From JAFGBI01 sp964480725 (GTDB lineage Bacteria > Myxococcota_A > Polyangia > Polyangiales > Polyangiaceae), in NCBI GenBank assembly GCA_964480725.1, contig CAYZQO010000033.1, forward strand, positions 1-64,000: a stretch of DNA of 64,000 nt, in the 5' to 3' direction. Each line of letters starts with the position of its first letter. Position 1 is the first letter of the stretch. Made by a program: the position numbers and the translations under genes. The notes beneath the pieces are model-generated. The model was not told the DNA's origin. It was given only the letters and a program-made list of their open reading frames with translations, and searched no databases. Below are positions 1 to 8,652 of the stretch, piece after piece.

Positions 1-76
<76 letters not shown>

Positions 77-179
77 TCAACGTTGGGACGGGGAGGGTAC
101 TCCGGGAGGGTCCAACGTCAAGGCAAAGAGCCGGCCCCGCCGAGGTTCGCCGTATTACTGACGCTGCGTTACTTTCGGG

Positions 180-207
180 TTGACAGGTGCGCCGGAGGAC
201 CTACGAT
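180..207 (+). promoter_or_regulatory. Candidate sigma-70 type promoter of the isc operon
   Basis: TTGACA at 180-185, a 16-base spacer, and TACGAT at 202-207 (four of six matches to TATAAT, including the conserved T, A, A and T). Transcription would start near 213-215, ahead of the MerR-type regulator gene. The spacer is of normal length, not the 19-20 bases typical of promoters that MerR activators distort, so if the regulator acts here it may act as a repressor through the downstream palindrome. Confidence 0.5.
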
Positions 208-219
208 CCCCACAACTCT

Positions 220-237
220 AACCCATACGTAAGGGTT
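220..237. promoter_or_regulatory. 18-bp near-perfect palindrome, candidate operator
   Basis: AACCCATACGTAAGGGTT reads the same on the other strand except for one mismatched base pair. It lies about 5-24 bases after the predicted transcription start of the regulator-isc operon, a natural repressor position. Symmetry of this kind suits a dimeric MerR protein. That the encoded regulator binds here is inference. Confidence 0.45.
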
Positions 238-380
238 CGATTGAAGCGGCTCCGGCGGCGCAGACGCGGCCGGCTCCGTCGGGTCGAAGGTGGCCGTCCC
301 TGCGGCGCGCCCCGGCCTTTCCTGGCAAAAAGGGAGCGCTGCGCGCCGGGCGACGGACAGCGTTGCGCCGGGCAACACCC

Positions 381-980
381 ATGACCTCCACCGCTAACCC
401 TCACCCCATCGACGTCCTGGAAGACGGTGGCGTTGCGTCCGACGACGGGCGAGTCGGCCTGAAGGGTGGGAGGGGCGATGCGCCGGAGTCCGCGCCGGGC
501 CGACCTGAGCCCGGACACCTCCTCGTGGGCGAGCTGGCGAAGGTGACGGGAAAAACGGTGCGCGCCCTGCACCTGTACGAGGACCTCGGGCTGCTCCGCC
601 CGCACGATCGCTCCAAGGGGCGCTACCGCCTCTTCTCGACCGACAGCGTGGTGCGGGTCCGATGGATCACCAAGCTACAGAACCTGGGGCTCTCTTTGAC
701 CGAGATCCAGGACCTCGTCCGCAGCCAGGCCGATCAGGGCTCGGCGATGTTCGCGGCCGCTCGCCTCCGCGAGGTCTACGCAGCCAAGCTGGCCCAGACG
801 CGGGAGAAGATCAGCGATCTCGAGCACCTCGAGCGAGAGCTGGTGGAGAGCCTCGCCTATCTCTCGGGCTGCGACACCTCGTGCGTGCCAGAGCTCCCCG
901 CGGGGAGCTGCCATTGTTGTTCTCTCCACCGGGATCGGGCCGACGCGCCCGATCTCGTCGCGGGTGTGCGCGCTCACTGA
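381..980 (+). CDS. MerR-family regulator with C-terminal cysteine cluster, first gene of isc operon
   Basis: Predicted 199-residue transcription factor. After a ~45-residue polar N-terminal tail comes a MerR winged helix (VGELAKVTGKTVRALHLYED, GRYRLF, then the KLQNLGLSLTEI stretch), then a coiled-coil dimerisation helix. The C-terminus carries five cysteines at 164, 168, 177, 179 and 180 (GCDTSC...SCHCC). MerR-type redox sensors such as SoxR bind a [2Fe-2S] cluster through a C-terminal cysteine cluster; the spacing here differs, so cluster binding is inference. The gene leads the iscSUA-hscBA-fdx operon, where IscR normally sits, and no IscR-like Rrf2 gene is present, so it probably controls iron-sulfur assembly. 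ATG at 381 is chosen; an in-frame TTG exists at 363. Confidence 0.88.
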   Translation: MTSTANPHPIDVLEDGGVASDDGRVGLKGGRGDAPESAPGRPEPGHLLVGELAKVTGKTVRALHLYEDLGLLRPHDRSKGRYRLFSTDSVVRVRWITKLQNLGLSLTEIQDLVRSQADQGSAMFAAARLREVYAAKLAQTREKISDLEHLERELVESLAYLSGCDTSCVPELPAGSCHCCSLHRDRADAPDLVAGVRAH

Positions 981-1026
981 CCGCGCGGCCCGCTCGCCCC
1001 CGCGTCCCCTGCCCTCCCATCCTACC

Positions 1027-2250
1027 ATGACCCCGAAGCTCCCCATCTTCATGGACAACCACTCGACGACGCGGGTGGATCCGCGCGTGGTCGAGGCGAT
1101 GCTGCCCTACTTCGCCGAGGACTTCGGCAACGCGGCGAGCCGCACCCACGCCTACGGGTGGAAGGCGGAGGCCGCCGTCGAGGCGGCGCGCGAAACCATC
1201 GCGCGCTTCATCGGGGCGGAGTCGGGCAAGGAGATCGTGTTCACCTCCGGCGCGACCGAGAGCGACAACCTCGCCATCAAGGGCGTCGCCGAGTACTACG
1301 GCGAGAAGGGCCGGCACGTCATCACCACCGCCATCGAGCACAAGGCGGTGCTCGACTCCTGCAAGCGCCTGGAGAAGAACGGGTTCTCGGTGACCTACCT
1401 TCCCGTGGGCAAGGACGGCCTCGTCGATCCCGCGACGGTCGAGCAGGCCATCCGCCCTGACACCATCCTCGTCAGTGTGATGCTAGCCAACAACGAGGTG
1501 GGCACCATCCAGCCGCTCGAACAGATCGGCCGCATCACTCGCGAGCGCGGGGTGCTGCTGCACACGGATGCCGTGCAGGGCATCGGCAAGACGCCGTTCG
1601 ACGTCCGCACCATGAACGTCGATCTCGCAAGCCTGACCGCGCACAAGATCTACGGCCCCAAGGGGGTCGGCGCCCTGTACGTGCGCCGCGGCCGACCCCG
1701 CGTGCGCCTCGTCGCCCAGATGGATGGCGGCGGCCACGAGCGCGGCAACCGCTCGGGCACCTTGAACGTCCCCGGCGTGGTCGGCTTCGCCACGGCCCTG
1801 GATCTGTTCGAGCGCGAGGGCGCGGAGGAGAACGCCCGCATCCTTGGGCTCCGTCGGCGCCTCTACGATCGTCTGACCGCACGCCTCGAGCGCGTTGATC
1901 TGAACGGCGACTGGGAACGGCGACTGCCTGGCAATCTCAACGTGTCGTTCGCGTTCGTCGAGGGCGAGGCGATGATGATGGCGATCAAGGACGTCGCCGT
2001 CTCCAGCGGTTCGGCCTGTACCTCCGCGAGCCTGGAGCCAAGCTACGTCCTCCGAGCCATGGGCCTCGACGAGGACCTCGCCCATTCCTCCATCCGCTTC
2101 GGGATTGGGCGCTTCAACACCGAGGAGGAGGTCGACTACGTCGCGGACCGCGTGGCCACGGAGGTCGAGCGGCTCCGGGTGATGTCGCCACTCTACGAGA
2201 TGTACCAGGAGGGGGTCGACCTCAAGTCGATACAGTGGTCCACCCACTGA
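1027..2250 (+). CDS. iscS: Cysteine desulfurase IscS
   Basis: PLP-dependent enzyme that removes sulfur from cysteine as a persulfide and passes it to IscU. 407 residues, matching the family (E. coli 404). Residues seen: the cofactor lysine K207 in TAHKIYGPKG, the PLP-stacking His in the EHKAVLD segment, and the catalytic cysteine C331 in SSGSACTSAS on a long group-I loop. The C-terminus (SPLYEMYQEGVDLKSIQW) closely follows the IscU-docking tail of E. coli IscS. ATG at 1027 aligns with the family start; the open frame extends upstream to 964 but overlaps the regulator's end. It lies 46 bases after the regulator and 34 before iscU, so is co-transcribed. Confidence 0.97.
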   Translation: MTPKLPIFMDNHSTTRVDPRVVEAMLPYFAEDFGNAASRTHAYGWKAEAAVEAARETIARFIGAESGKEIVFTSGATESDNLAIKGVAEYYGEKGRHVITTAIEHKAVLDSCKRLEKNGFSVTYLPVGKDGLVDPATVEQAIRPDTILVSVMLANNEVGTIQPLEQIGRITRERGVLLHTDAVQGIGKTPFDVRTMNVDLASLTAHKIYGPKGVGALYVRRGRPRVRLVAQMDGGGHERGNRSGTLNVPGVVGFATALDLFEREGAEENARILGLRRRLYDRLTARLERVDLNGDWERRLPGNLNVSFAFVEGEAMMMAIKDVAVSSGSACTSASLEPSYVLRAMGLDEDLAHSSIRFGIGRFNTEEEVDYVADRVATEVERLRVMSPLYEMYQEGVDLKSIQWSTH

Positions 2251-2284
2251 ACGGCGCGAGCCGCGCGCAAGCAAGGACACCGAC

Positions 2285-2734
2285 ATGGCGTACAGCGACA
2301 AGGTCATCGACCACTACGAGAACCCCCGCAACGTCGGCAGCCTCGACAAGGCGGACGATGCCGTCGGCACTGGCCTGGTCGGCGCCCCCGCCTGCGGCGA
2401 CGTCATGCGCCTGCAGATCCGCGTGAACGACGACGGCGTCATCGAGGACGCCAAGTTCAAGACGTTCGGGTGCGGTTCGGCCATCGCCTCGAGCTCGCTC
2501 GCCACCGAGTGGATCAAGGGGCGGCACATCGACGAGGCGTCGACGCTCAGGAACAGCCAAATCGCCGAGGAGCTGAACCTGCCGCCGGTCAAGATCCACT
2601 GCTCGGTGCTGGCCGAGGATGCGGTGAAGAGCGCCATCGAGGACTACCGGAAGAAGCAGGCCGCCCGCCGCGCGCTGGCCGAGCCCGCGCCGGCGCCCGC
2701 CACGGAGGCCGCGCGCGCCGAGCCGACCGGCTGA
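2285..2734 (+). CDS. iscU: Iron-sulfur cluster scaffold IscU
   Basis: Scaffold on which [2Fe-2S] clusters form from IscS sulfur and iron. 149 residues. The three ligand cysteines C37 (PACGD), C63 (FGCGSA) and C106 (HCSVLAEDA) are in place, with H105 beside the last. LPPVK at 99-103 is the motif recognised by the chaperone HscA, which is encoded three genes downstream. The last ~25 residues are an Ala/Pro/Glu-rich tail not found in E. coli IscU (128 residues) and probably unstructured. Confidence 0.97.
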   Translation: MAYSDKVIDHYENPRNVGSLDKADDAVGTGLVGAPACGDVMRLQIRVNDDGVIEDAKFKTFGCGSAIASSSLATEWIKGRHIDEASTLRNSQIAEELNLPPVKIHCSVLAEDAVKSAIEDYRKKQAARRALAEPAPAPATEAARAEPTG

Positions 2735-2788
2735 CTTCCCCAGCCGGCGGACCGCCGCCGCGCTGGACCCTTTCGCGGAGATGCGACC

Positions 2789-3259
2789 ATGAATCCCACC
2801 CAGCCCTACGGCGACACCTGCCACGCCATCACGCCCGCGGCGCGTGTCTCGTTGACCGACTCCGTGCCACCCCCGCCCGGGGCGCCGGACGGGGCGGCCG
2901 CACCTCAAACGGCGACCGGATCGACCAAGGGCATCACCGTGTCCGACGCGGCGGTCGCCTACGCGCGACAGAAGCTCGCGGCGCGTGGGACGCCCGACTC
3001 GGCCGTCCGCCTCGGCGTGCGCGGCGGTGGCTGCTCGGGGTACCAGTACGTGATCGAATTCGCCGACGATCCGCCCCGGGATCGCGACCGCACCTTCGAG
3101 GTGGGCGGCGTGCGCTTCGTGGTGGATCGTAAGAGCCTCGTCGTGCTCGCGGGCTCGGTCCTCGACTTCGAGAGGACCTTGATGTTCCAGGGCTTCAAGT
3201 TCCGCAACCCCAACGAGGCCACGAGCTGCGGCTGCGGCCACTCGTTCACCGTGCGGTGA
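2789..3259 (+). CDS. iscA: A-type iron-sulfur carrier IscA
   Basis: A-type carrier that binds iron or transfers clusters to apo-proteins. The core starts near residue 48 (GITVSDAAVAYARQKL) and contains the three conserved cysteines C82 (GGGCSGYQY), C147 and C149 (SCGCG). At 156 residues it is about 47 longer than E. coli IscA because of an N-terminal Pro/Ala-rich extension that includes one extra cysteine (C11). The ATG at 2789 is well placed 54 bases after iscU; starting later would remove the extension, so the true start could be debated. Part of the isc operon. Confidence 0.93.
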   Translation: MNPTQPYGDTCHAITPAARVSLTDSVPPPPGAPDGAAAPQTATGSTKGITVSDAAVAYARQKLAARGTPDSAVRLGVRGGGCSGYQYVIEFADDPPRDRDRTFEVGGVRFVVDRKSLVVLAGSVLDFERTLMFQGFKFRNPNEATSCGCGHSFTVR

Positions 3260-3321
3260 GCCCGGCGAGCCCGGCGCGGCAGGCCGCGACGGGACGACCG
3301 GAGCCCCGAGCCACCCGACCC

Positions 3322-3855
3322 ATGCCGGACGCATTCGACACGCTCGGCCTCGTGCCGACCTTCGCGCTGGACCTGGCGGCGGCGGAAGCGATCCACCGCG
3401 AGCTGGCACGAGCGTTGCACCCGGATCGCCACGCGGGCAAGAGCAGCTCCGAGCGGCGCGCGGCGCTGTCACGGGCCATCGAGGTGAACGAGGCATGGCG
3501 TGCCCTGCGGGACCCGGTACGCCGCGCGGAACTGCTCCTCGCGCGCCTGGGAGTGCCCGTGGGCGAGGGCCGCGAGCCCGCCGGTGATCCGGCCCTGCTC
3601 ATGGAGGTCATGGTGCAGCGCGAGGCACTGGCCGAAGCGCGAGCCGCGCAGGACCTCGCCGCCGTACGCCGCCTCGGCGCTGAGATGCGGGATCGCGACA
3701 CGGCGGTCCAGGCCGAGCTCGGGCGCGGCTTCGCGGCGCTGGCGTCGCGGCCGGACGCGCCCGGCCGCGACGCCCTGCTCCGCCAGCTCGGGGAGCTCCG
3801 CTATGTGCGACGCTTCCTGGAGGAAGTCGGTGAGATCGAGGACCTGATCGGCTAG
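3322..3855 (+). CDS. hscB: Co-chaperone HscB (J-domain)
   Basis: 177 residues. An N-terminal J domain carries the HPD motif at 33-35 (ALHPDRHAG), which stimulates HscA ATPase. The C-terminal three-helix part (from about residue 85) is the IscU-binding bundle of the HscB family. E. coli HscB is 171 residues. ATG at 3322 is chosen over an upstream GTG at 3256 because the protein then begins MPDAFDTLGL as in the family and no longer overlaps iscA. It sits directly before hscA. Confidence 0.93.
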   Translation: MPDAFDTLGLVPTFALDLAAAEAIHRELARALHPDRHAGKSSSERRAALSRAIEVNEAWRALRDPVRRAELLLARLGVPVGEGREPAGDPALLMEVMVQREALAEARAAQDLAAVRRLGAEMRDRDTAVQAELGRGFAALASRPDAPGRDALLRQLGELRYVRRFLEEVGEIEDLIG

Positions 3856-3875
3856 GAGCGCAGCACGGGAATCCC

Positions 3876-5816
3876 ATGCTCCTCGATATCTTCGACCCCA
3901 AGGCGCCCCCCAAGCCGATCGGCATCGATCTCGGGACCACCAACTCCGTCGTCGCCCACCTGCGCGACGGGCAGCCGGTGGCGCTGACGACCTGCGACGG
4001 CACCGCCCTGCTGCCGAGCGTCGTCTACTACGGCGATCACGGCTCGGTGGTGGTGGGGGCAGCGGCGCGTGCCTACGCGACACGCGCGGCGACCCGCACC
4101 ATCGCCAGCGCAAAGCGCTTCGTCGGACGCGGGATGGACGATCCGCAGACGCGGCTGCTCGGCACCTACCGCTTCGTCGAGCCCGAGAGCGCGGAGGCGG
4201 CGCGCACGGTGCGCTTCGACGTCGGCGGCCGCTTCGTGTCACCGGTGGAGGTGAGCGCGGAGATCCTCCGCTCGTTGAAGCGAAGCGCCGAGGAGCAGCT
4301 CCAGGCGATCGGCGGCGCGGTGATCACCGTGCCGGCCTACTTCGACGACGCCCAGCGGCAGGCGACCCGGGACGCCGGCCGCCTCGCCGGGCTCGAGGTG
4401 CTGCGGCTGCTCAACGAGCCCACCGCCGCCGCCCTCGCCTACGGGCTAGAGAGCCGTAAGAACGGCCTCTTCGCCGTCTACGACCTGGGCGGCGGGACCT
4501 TCGACGTCACCATCCTCGTCCTCGACGACGGGGTCTTCCAGGTGCGCAGCACCGGCGGCGACAGCGCTCTCGGGGGCGACGACATGGACCGGCTGGTCGC
4601 CGACCGTGTGCTCTCGGCGATGGGTTTCGCGACGGATGAGGAGCCGCCGCCGGAGCTCATCGGGCTGGCGCTCGCCTCGGCCCGCCAGGTGAAACACGCG
4701 CTCACCGACGCGGCGGAGGCCGTGCTCGAGGTACCACGGCGAGGCGGCGGCGTCGCAGAGGTCCGGTTCGACCGGGCCAGGTTCGACGCGCTCGTCGAGC
4801 CGCTGCTCGAGCGCACGGGGCGCGCCTGTCGGAGGGCGCTGCGCGACGCGGGCGTGGAGGGTGCGGCGCTCGACGGCGTCATCCTGGTCGGCGGCGCGAC
4901 GCGGGTGCCGCGGGTGCGGAGCTACGTTCGCGAGCTGTTCGGACAGGAACCGCTGGCGGACATCGATCCGGATCTGGTGGTGGCCTACGGCGCGGCGGTC
5001 CAGGCAGACCTCCTGGCGACCCAGAGCGACGCGGTGCTGCTGCTCGACGTCCTCCCGCTGAGCCTTGGCGTCGAGACGATGGGCGGGGGCGTCGACCGGG
5101 TGCTGCCGCGCAACACCACTATCCCCGTCGGCGCCAAGAGCGTCTTCACCACCTTCGCCGACGACCAGACGGGCTTCGAGATCCACGTCGTGCAGGGCGA
5201 GCGCGAACTGGCGAGGGACTGCCGCTCGCTCGCCCGCTTCACGCTGCGGGGGATCCCGCCGATGCCGGCCGGGGTGGCGCGGCTGGAGGTCCACTTCGCC
5301 GTGGACGAAAACGGGCTGCTCGAGGTGCGCGCGGTGGAGCTCACCACCGGGATCGAGCAGCGGATCGAGGTAGTGCCGAGCTACGGCCTGACCGACGAGC
5401 AGATCGAGGACATGCTGATCGACGCCATCGACCACGGGGACGAGGACCTGGAGGCGCGCCGCCTCGCCGACGGGAAGGTCGAGGGAGAGCGGATCCTGCT
5501 GGCCACCCGCAAGGCCCTGGACGCGGACGCGGACCTGCTCTCCCCGGACGAGCGCGCGGTGGTGGATCGCGCGGAGGTTGCGCTCCGAGACGCCATCGCG
5601 ACGGCGACTCGGGCGAGCACCGTGCAACGCGCCATCGAGGACCTCGATCGGGCGACCCACGACTGGGCGGGGCGGCGGATGGACCGGGCGATGAAGGCCG
5701 CCATCGCCGGCAAGCGCCTGGGCGATCTGGCCACCGAGGTGGAGAGCGCGGCGGGGGTCGACGCGCACGTCGCCGCGCACGAGGCCGCCCGCGCGGTCCT
5801 ACCCCCGGAGAGGTGA
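3876..5816 (+). CDS. hscA: Hsp70-type chaperone HscA
   Basis: Specialised Hsp70 that, with HscB, helps release clusters from IscU. 646 residues. The nucleotide-binding domain shows GIDLGTTNSVV (phosphate 1), VYDLGGGTFDVTI (phosphate 2), TVPAYFDDAQRQATRDA and ILVGGATRVP. The substrate domain begins near LDVLPLSLGVETMGG and is followed by a helical lid. E. coli HscA is 616 residues. It starts 20 bases after hscB and ends 3 bases before fdx, in one operon. Context and the LPPVK motif in IscU distinguish it from DnaK. Confidence 0.96.
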   Translation: MLLDIFDPKAPPKPIGIDLGTTNSVVAHLRDGQPVALTTCDGTALLPSVVYYGDHGSVVVGAAARAYATRAATRTIASAKRFVGRGMDDPQTRLLGTYRFVEPESAEAARTVRFDVGGRFVSPVEVSAEILRSLKRSAEEQLQAIGGAVITVPAYFDDAQRQATRDAGRLAGLEVLRLLNEPTAAALAYGLESRKNGLFAVYDLGGGTFDVTILVLDDGVFQVRSTGGDSALGGDDMDRLVADRVLSAMGFATDEEPPPELIGLALASARQVKHALTDAAEAVLEVPRRGGGVAEVRFDRARFDALVEPLLERTGRACRRALRDAGVEGAALDGVILVGGATRVPRVRSYVRELFGQEPLADIDPDLVVAYGAAVQADLLATQSDAVLLLDVLPLSLGVETMGGGVDRVLPRNTTIPVGAKSVFTTFADDQTGFEIHVVQGERELARDCRSLARFTLRGIPPMPAGVARLEVHFAVDENGLLEVRAVELTTGIEQRIEVVPSYGLTDEQIEDMLIDAIDHGDEDLEARRLADGKVEGERILLATRKALDADADLLSPDERAVVDRAEVALRDAIATATRASTVQRAIEDLDRATHDWAGRRMDRAMKAAIAGKRLGDLATEVESAAGVDAHVAAHEAARAVLPPER

Positions 5817-5819
5817 GCG

Positions 5820-6167
5820 ATGGCTAGAGTGCGCTTCATCGAGCAAGGGATCGAGGTCGAGGTCCCGGTCGGCACCACCATCCTCGGCGCCGCCAAGACC
5901 GGCGGCGCCCCCGAGGGGGACGCCTGCGGCGGTGTGTGCGCCTGCTCCACCTGCCACGTCTACGTGGACGAGGGGCAGGCGCTGCTCTCCGAGCAGTCCG
6001 AGGACGAGGAGGACATCCTCGACAAGGCCTTCGATGTGCGGATGACCTCGCGGCTCGGCTGCCAGGCGCGTATCGAGCGCGAGGGACTGGTCGCCGTCCG
6101 CATCAGCCGCGAAAGCCTGGCCGCGTTCTACAACGAGCACCCGGAAGTGGAGCGCCCGGAGGAGTAG
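5820..6167 (+). CDS. fdx: ISC-type [2Fe-2S] ferredoxin
   Basis: Electron carrier that supplies electrons for cluster assembly. 115 residues. Ligand cysteines C36, C42 and C45 (ACGGVCACSTCHVYVDEG) and C81 (LGCQARI) match the adrenodoxin-type pattern C-x5-C-x2-C...C. The acidic stretch after residue 57 (EQSEDEEDILDKA) resembles the partner-binding helix of this family. The start follows hscA by 3 bases (GGAGAGGTGAGCG ahead of the ATG). Last gene of the isc operon; neither iscX nor an IscR gene is found. Confidence 0.96.
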   Translation: MARVRFIEQGIEVEVPVGTTILGAAKTGGAPEGDACGGVCACSTCHVYVDEGQALLSEQSEDEEDILDKAFDVRMTSRLGCQARIEREGLVAVRISRESLAAFYNEHPEVERPEE

Positions 6168-6240
6168 CCTCGGTCGACGCCCCACGGGCGGGGAGGCGCC
6201 CGCCAGACCGGCGCGGACGCGACCGGCGACGGGCGTGTGC

Positions 6241-6861
6241 TCAACCGTTGCCGTTGTCGTGCAACGGCCCGATCTCGAGCACGCTGCGATCGATGATGAG
6301 CAGGTGGTGATCCGACTCCGGGTCGGGCGCCGCAACGGCGGGCATCGGGATCTCGGCGGTCGCGTTCATGCCGTTGTCCCCGGTGAAGCCGTGGCCGCCG
6401 ACCCGACAGGTCACCGTCACCCAAGGCGTGCTCTCGTCCGCCCAGTAGAGCGGGCTCGAGTACCCCTCGATGATGACGTCGAGGTGCTCGCCGTACTCGC
6501 TGCTCGCCTCGAAGTCGGCGATCAGGGAGTCGGACTCCGCGTCGAGCGTGGGGTCCGCGCCGATGGGCGTGTTCCAGGGACTCGTGTCCGAGTAGGGGCG
6601 GTAGACGCCCGAGCCTACCGCCCCGCCCACGGCCGGGCCGCCGGTCGCCGCGCCACCCTCGCTCACGCCGCCGGTCGCCTCGACGCCGCCCGTGGCGGAG
6701 CCACCCCCGGTGGCGGAGCCGCCGCCCCCCGACGACTCGGACTCGTCGTCGCCGCCAGCGGAGCCGCCGCCCCCCGACGACTCGGGCTCGTCGTCGCCGC
6801 CACAGGACAGGGTGAGCGCGATCGCGCAGAACAGCGCCGGAGCCAAGCGTGAGACGTGCAA
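6241..6861 (-). CDS. Gly/Ser-rich lipoprotein, probably C-terminally truncated
   Basis: About 206 residues. A lipoprotein signal ends in a lipobox (ALTLSC), then a Gly/Ser/Asp-rich spacer including a duplicated unit (DDEPESSGGGGSAGG / DDESESSGGGGSATGG), then a ~115-residue globular part beginning YRPYSDTSPWNTPIG. I recall this SPWNTPI-type domain from secreted actinobacterial and myxobacterial proteins, where it continues well past the segment that here ends ...HHLLIIDRSVLEIGPLHDNGNG, so the gene may be a 3'-truncated remnant. TTG at 6861 preceded by GGGGGG is the only start giving a good signal peptide; this is unusual and lowers confidence. Confidence 0.55.
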   Translation of the reverse strand: MHVSRLAPALFCAIALTLSCGGDDEPESSGGGGSAGGDDESESSGGGGSATGGGSATGGVEATGGVSEGGAATGGPAVGGAVGSGVYRPYSDTSPWNTPIGADPTLDAESDSLIADFEASSEYGEHLDVIIEGYSSPLYWADESTPWVTVTCRVGGHGFTGDNGMNATAEIPMPAVAAPDPESDHHLLIIDRSVLEIGPLHDNGNG

Positions 6862-6935
6862 GGTGCCCCCCGTGAGACACCCAGCAACCACCGCGGTGCG
6901 CGCGGCCCAGGGCGCTCCCAGGCGCGTCTTCGGGA

Positions 6936-8114
6936 CTAGGCGACCGCCGCGTCGCGGGCGATCGCGCGCAGGGCGTCGAGCACCGTCGCGACGTCGTCGC
7001 GGGTGACGAACGGACCGAGGCTGAGGCGAGTGGTCCCACCAACGTCGAGCGTGCCGATGGTCTGGTGGGCGAGGGGCGCGCAGTGGATGCCGGATCGCGT
7101 GAGGATGCCGTGGTCCCGCTCCAGCCGGTCGGAGAGGGCCTGCGGGTGCGAGAAGCCTGCCATGCGGATCGAGAAGACACCGGTGCGATGCTCGAGCGCG
7201 CGCGGACCGTAGAGGGTCAGGCCGGGTACGGCGTCGAGGCCATCGAGCAGCAGGCCCATGAGCTCCAGCTCGTGGCGGCGCAAGGCCGCCACGGTCCGCT
7301 CGAGCACCCACGCCACCCCGGCGCCGAGGCCGATGATCCCGAGGGCGTTGTGGCTCCCGGGCTCGAAGCGATCGGGGAGGAAATCGGGCTGTTGATCGCG
7401 GTCGCTCACCGAACCGGTACCGCCCTCACGGATGGTCCAGAGCTCGCGCTCGAGGCCCGGCCGGATGTAGAGCGCCCCCGTGCCAAGCGGGCCGAGCAGC
7501 CCCTTGTGACCTGGGAAGGCGAGCAGATCGATCCGGTCGCGCTCGACGTCGAGCGGGACGTGCCCGAGCGACTGTGCCGCGTCCACGAGAAACGGGACGC
7601 CATGCGCTCGGGCGATGCGGCCCACCTCAGCGACGGGCTGGAGCGTTCCGGTCACGTTGGAGGCATGCACGACGACGATCAGGCGCGTCCGGGAACCGAT
7701 GGCGCGCCGGATGGCGTCCGGATCGACGAGCCCCGTCGCGGGATCGCACTCGACACACGTCCGGCTGATGCCCCGCTCGTCGACCAGGCGGTTGACGGGG
7801 CGCAGCACCGAGTTGTGCTCGAACCGCGTCGTGACCACGTGATCCCCGGAGCGGAGCAGCCCGCGAATGGCGAGGTTCAGCGCGTCGGTGGCGTTGAGGG
7901 TGAAGATCACCTGCTCGGGCGCGGCGCCGCCCACCAGCTCAACGATCCGCTCGCGGCAGCGCTGCAGGAGCGCCCCGGCTTCCCGCGCCTCCGCGTAGGC
8001 GCCACGGCCCGGACTCGCCCCAAGCTCGGTCGCGAAGCGGGTCATCGCGGCCAGGACCTCCGGCGGTTTCGGGAAGCTGGTCGCGGAGTTGTCGAGGTAA
8101 AGACGACGGGTCAC
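6936..8114 (-). CDS. Class V aminotransferase, cysteine desulfurase-like (EF2568-type)
   Basis: 392-residue PLP enzyme. It begins RRLYLDNSATSFPKPPEV and has GASPGRGAY, as in the cysteine-desulfurase-family proteins of the EF2568 group. The cofactor lysine is in FPGHKGLLGPLG, and a cysteine in the C-terminal loop (RSGIHCAPLAHQT) occupies the position used by sulfur-mobilising enzymes. GTG at 8114 is chosen by homology of the N-terminus; the frame is open further upstream without a better start. It faces the isc operon from the other strand, so a second sulfur donor lies beside the first. Whether it acts on cysteine, selenocysteine or another amino acid is not decided by the sequence. Confidence 0.88.
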   Translation of the reverse strand: MTRRLYLDNSATSFPKPPEVLAAMTRFATELGASPGRGAYAEAREAGALLQRCRERIVELVGGAAPEQVIFTLNATDALNLAIRGLLRSGDHVVTTRFEHNSVLRPVNRLVDERGISRTCVECDPATGLVDPDAIRRAIGSRTRLIVVVHASNVTGTLQPVAEVGRIARAHGVPFLVDAAQSLGHVPLDVERDRIDLLAFPGHKGLLGPLGTGALYIRPGLERELWTIREGGTGSVSDRDQQPDFLPDRFEPGSHNALGIIGLGAGVAWVLERTVAALRRHELELMGLLLDGLDAVPGLTLYGPRALEHRTGVFSIRMAGFSHPQALSDRLERDHGILTRSGIHCAPLAHQTIGTLDVGGTTRLSLGPFVTRDDVATVLDALRAIARDAAVA

Positions 8115-8220
8115 ACGGCTCCTCGGGCGAGGCCGGGGAGGATAGCGGGCGGCACCGGCCCCCGCCACCGGCCCCCGGAGCCTCGCGGGGCCGCCGGCAG
8201 CGGGCGGGGAGCGCCGCGGC

Positions 8221-8652
8221 TCACCCGTCGGGCCGGAGCGCGCTCGCCGCCGCGGCCGGCGCCGCCATGACGAGCGGGGCCACGGCCGCGCCCGGAACCG
8301 GCGGCAGCGCGGCGGGACCAGGGGGCCAGAGGCAAAGGAGAGGCTCGGCCTCCTGAGCGACGAGCGAGGCGTTGGCGGGCGCCGCTCGACGAGGCGCGGC
8401 GGGGGCATGGCGCCGAGGCTCGACGGGCTGCGACGATGGCTCGGCCCTCTCGCCGGTCGCGGCGTCGAGCTCGGCGACGACCGCGCGAGCGCCCGTCACT
8501 AGCCCGTGAGCGAACCCCCGGGCCGCGTCGGTCCTCCAGAGAGCCGCCAGGTGGCCGAGCGCCGTGTGCTCGCCGAGAGGGACCAAGCAGAACCCCATGA
8601 GGGCGAAGCCCCCGACCAAGAGGCTGACCAACCGCTGCCCGAGCCACTGCAC
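8221..8652 (-). CDS. Small hypothetical membrane-anchored protein
   Basis: 143 residues from a GTG at 8652. One hydrophobic segment near the N-terminus (LVSLLVGGFALMGFCLVPLG), then an amphipathic stretch to about residue 68, then an Ala/Pro-rich tail. I do not recognise a family. Hydrophobicity and amino acid balance in the first half look like a real protein, while the tail is less convincing. It lies 106 bases upstream of the class V aminotransferase on the same strand. No strong ribosome site is visible. Confidence 0.45.
   Translation of the reverse strand: MQWLGQRLVSLLVGGFALMGFCLVPLGEHTALGHLAALWRTDAARGFAHGLVTGARAVVAELDAATGERAEPSSQPVEPRRHAPAAPRRAAPANASLVAQEAEPLLCLWPPGPAALPPVPGAAVAPLVMAAPAAAASALRPDG

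Larger units (their letters stand above)
77..380. other. Intergenic leader between tRNA-fMet and the isc operon
   Basis: No credible gene is seen on either strand; the short open frames here are high-GC shadows. The stretch holds the candidate promoter and palindrome listed separately. A T-poor, C-rich segment follows the palindrome up to the regulator's start codon, so the transcript would carry a 5' leader of about 165 bases, in which I see no recognisable riboswitch. Confidence 0.6.
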
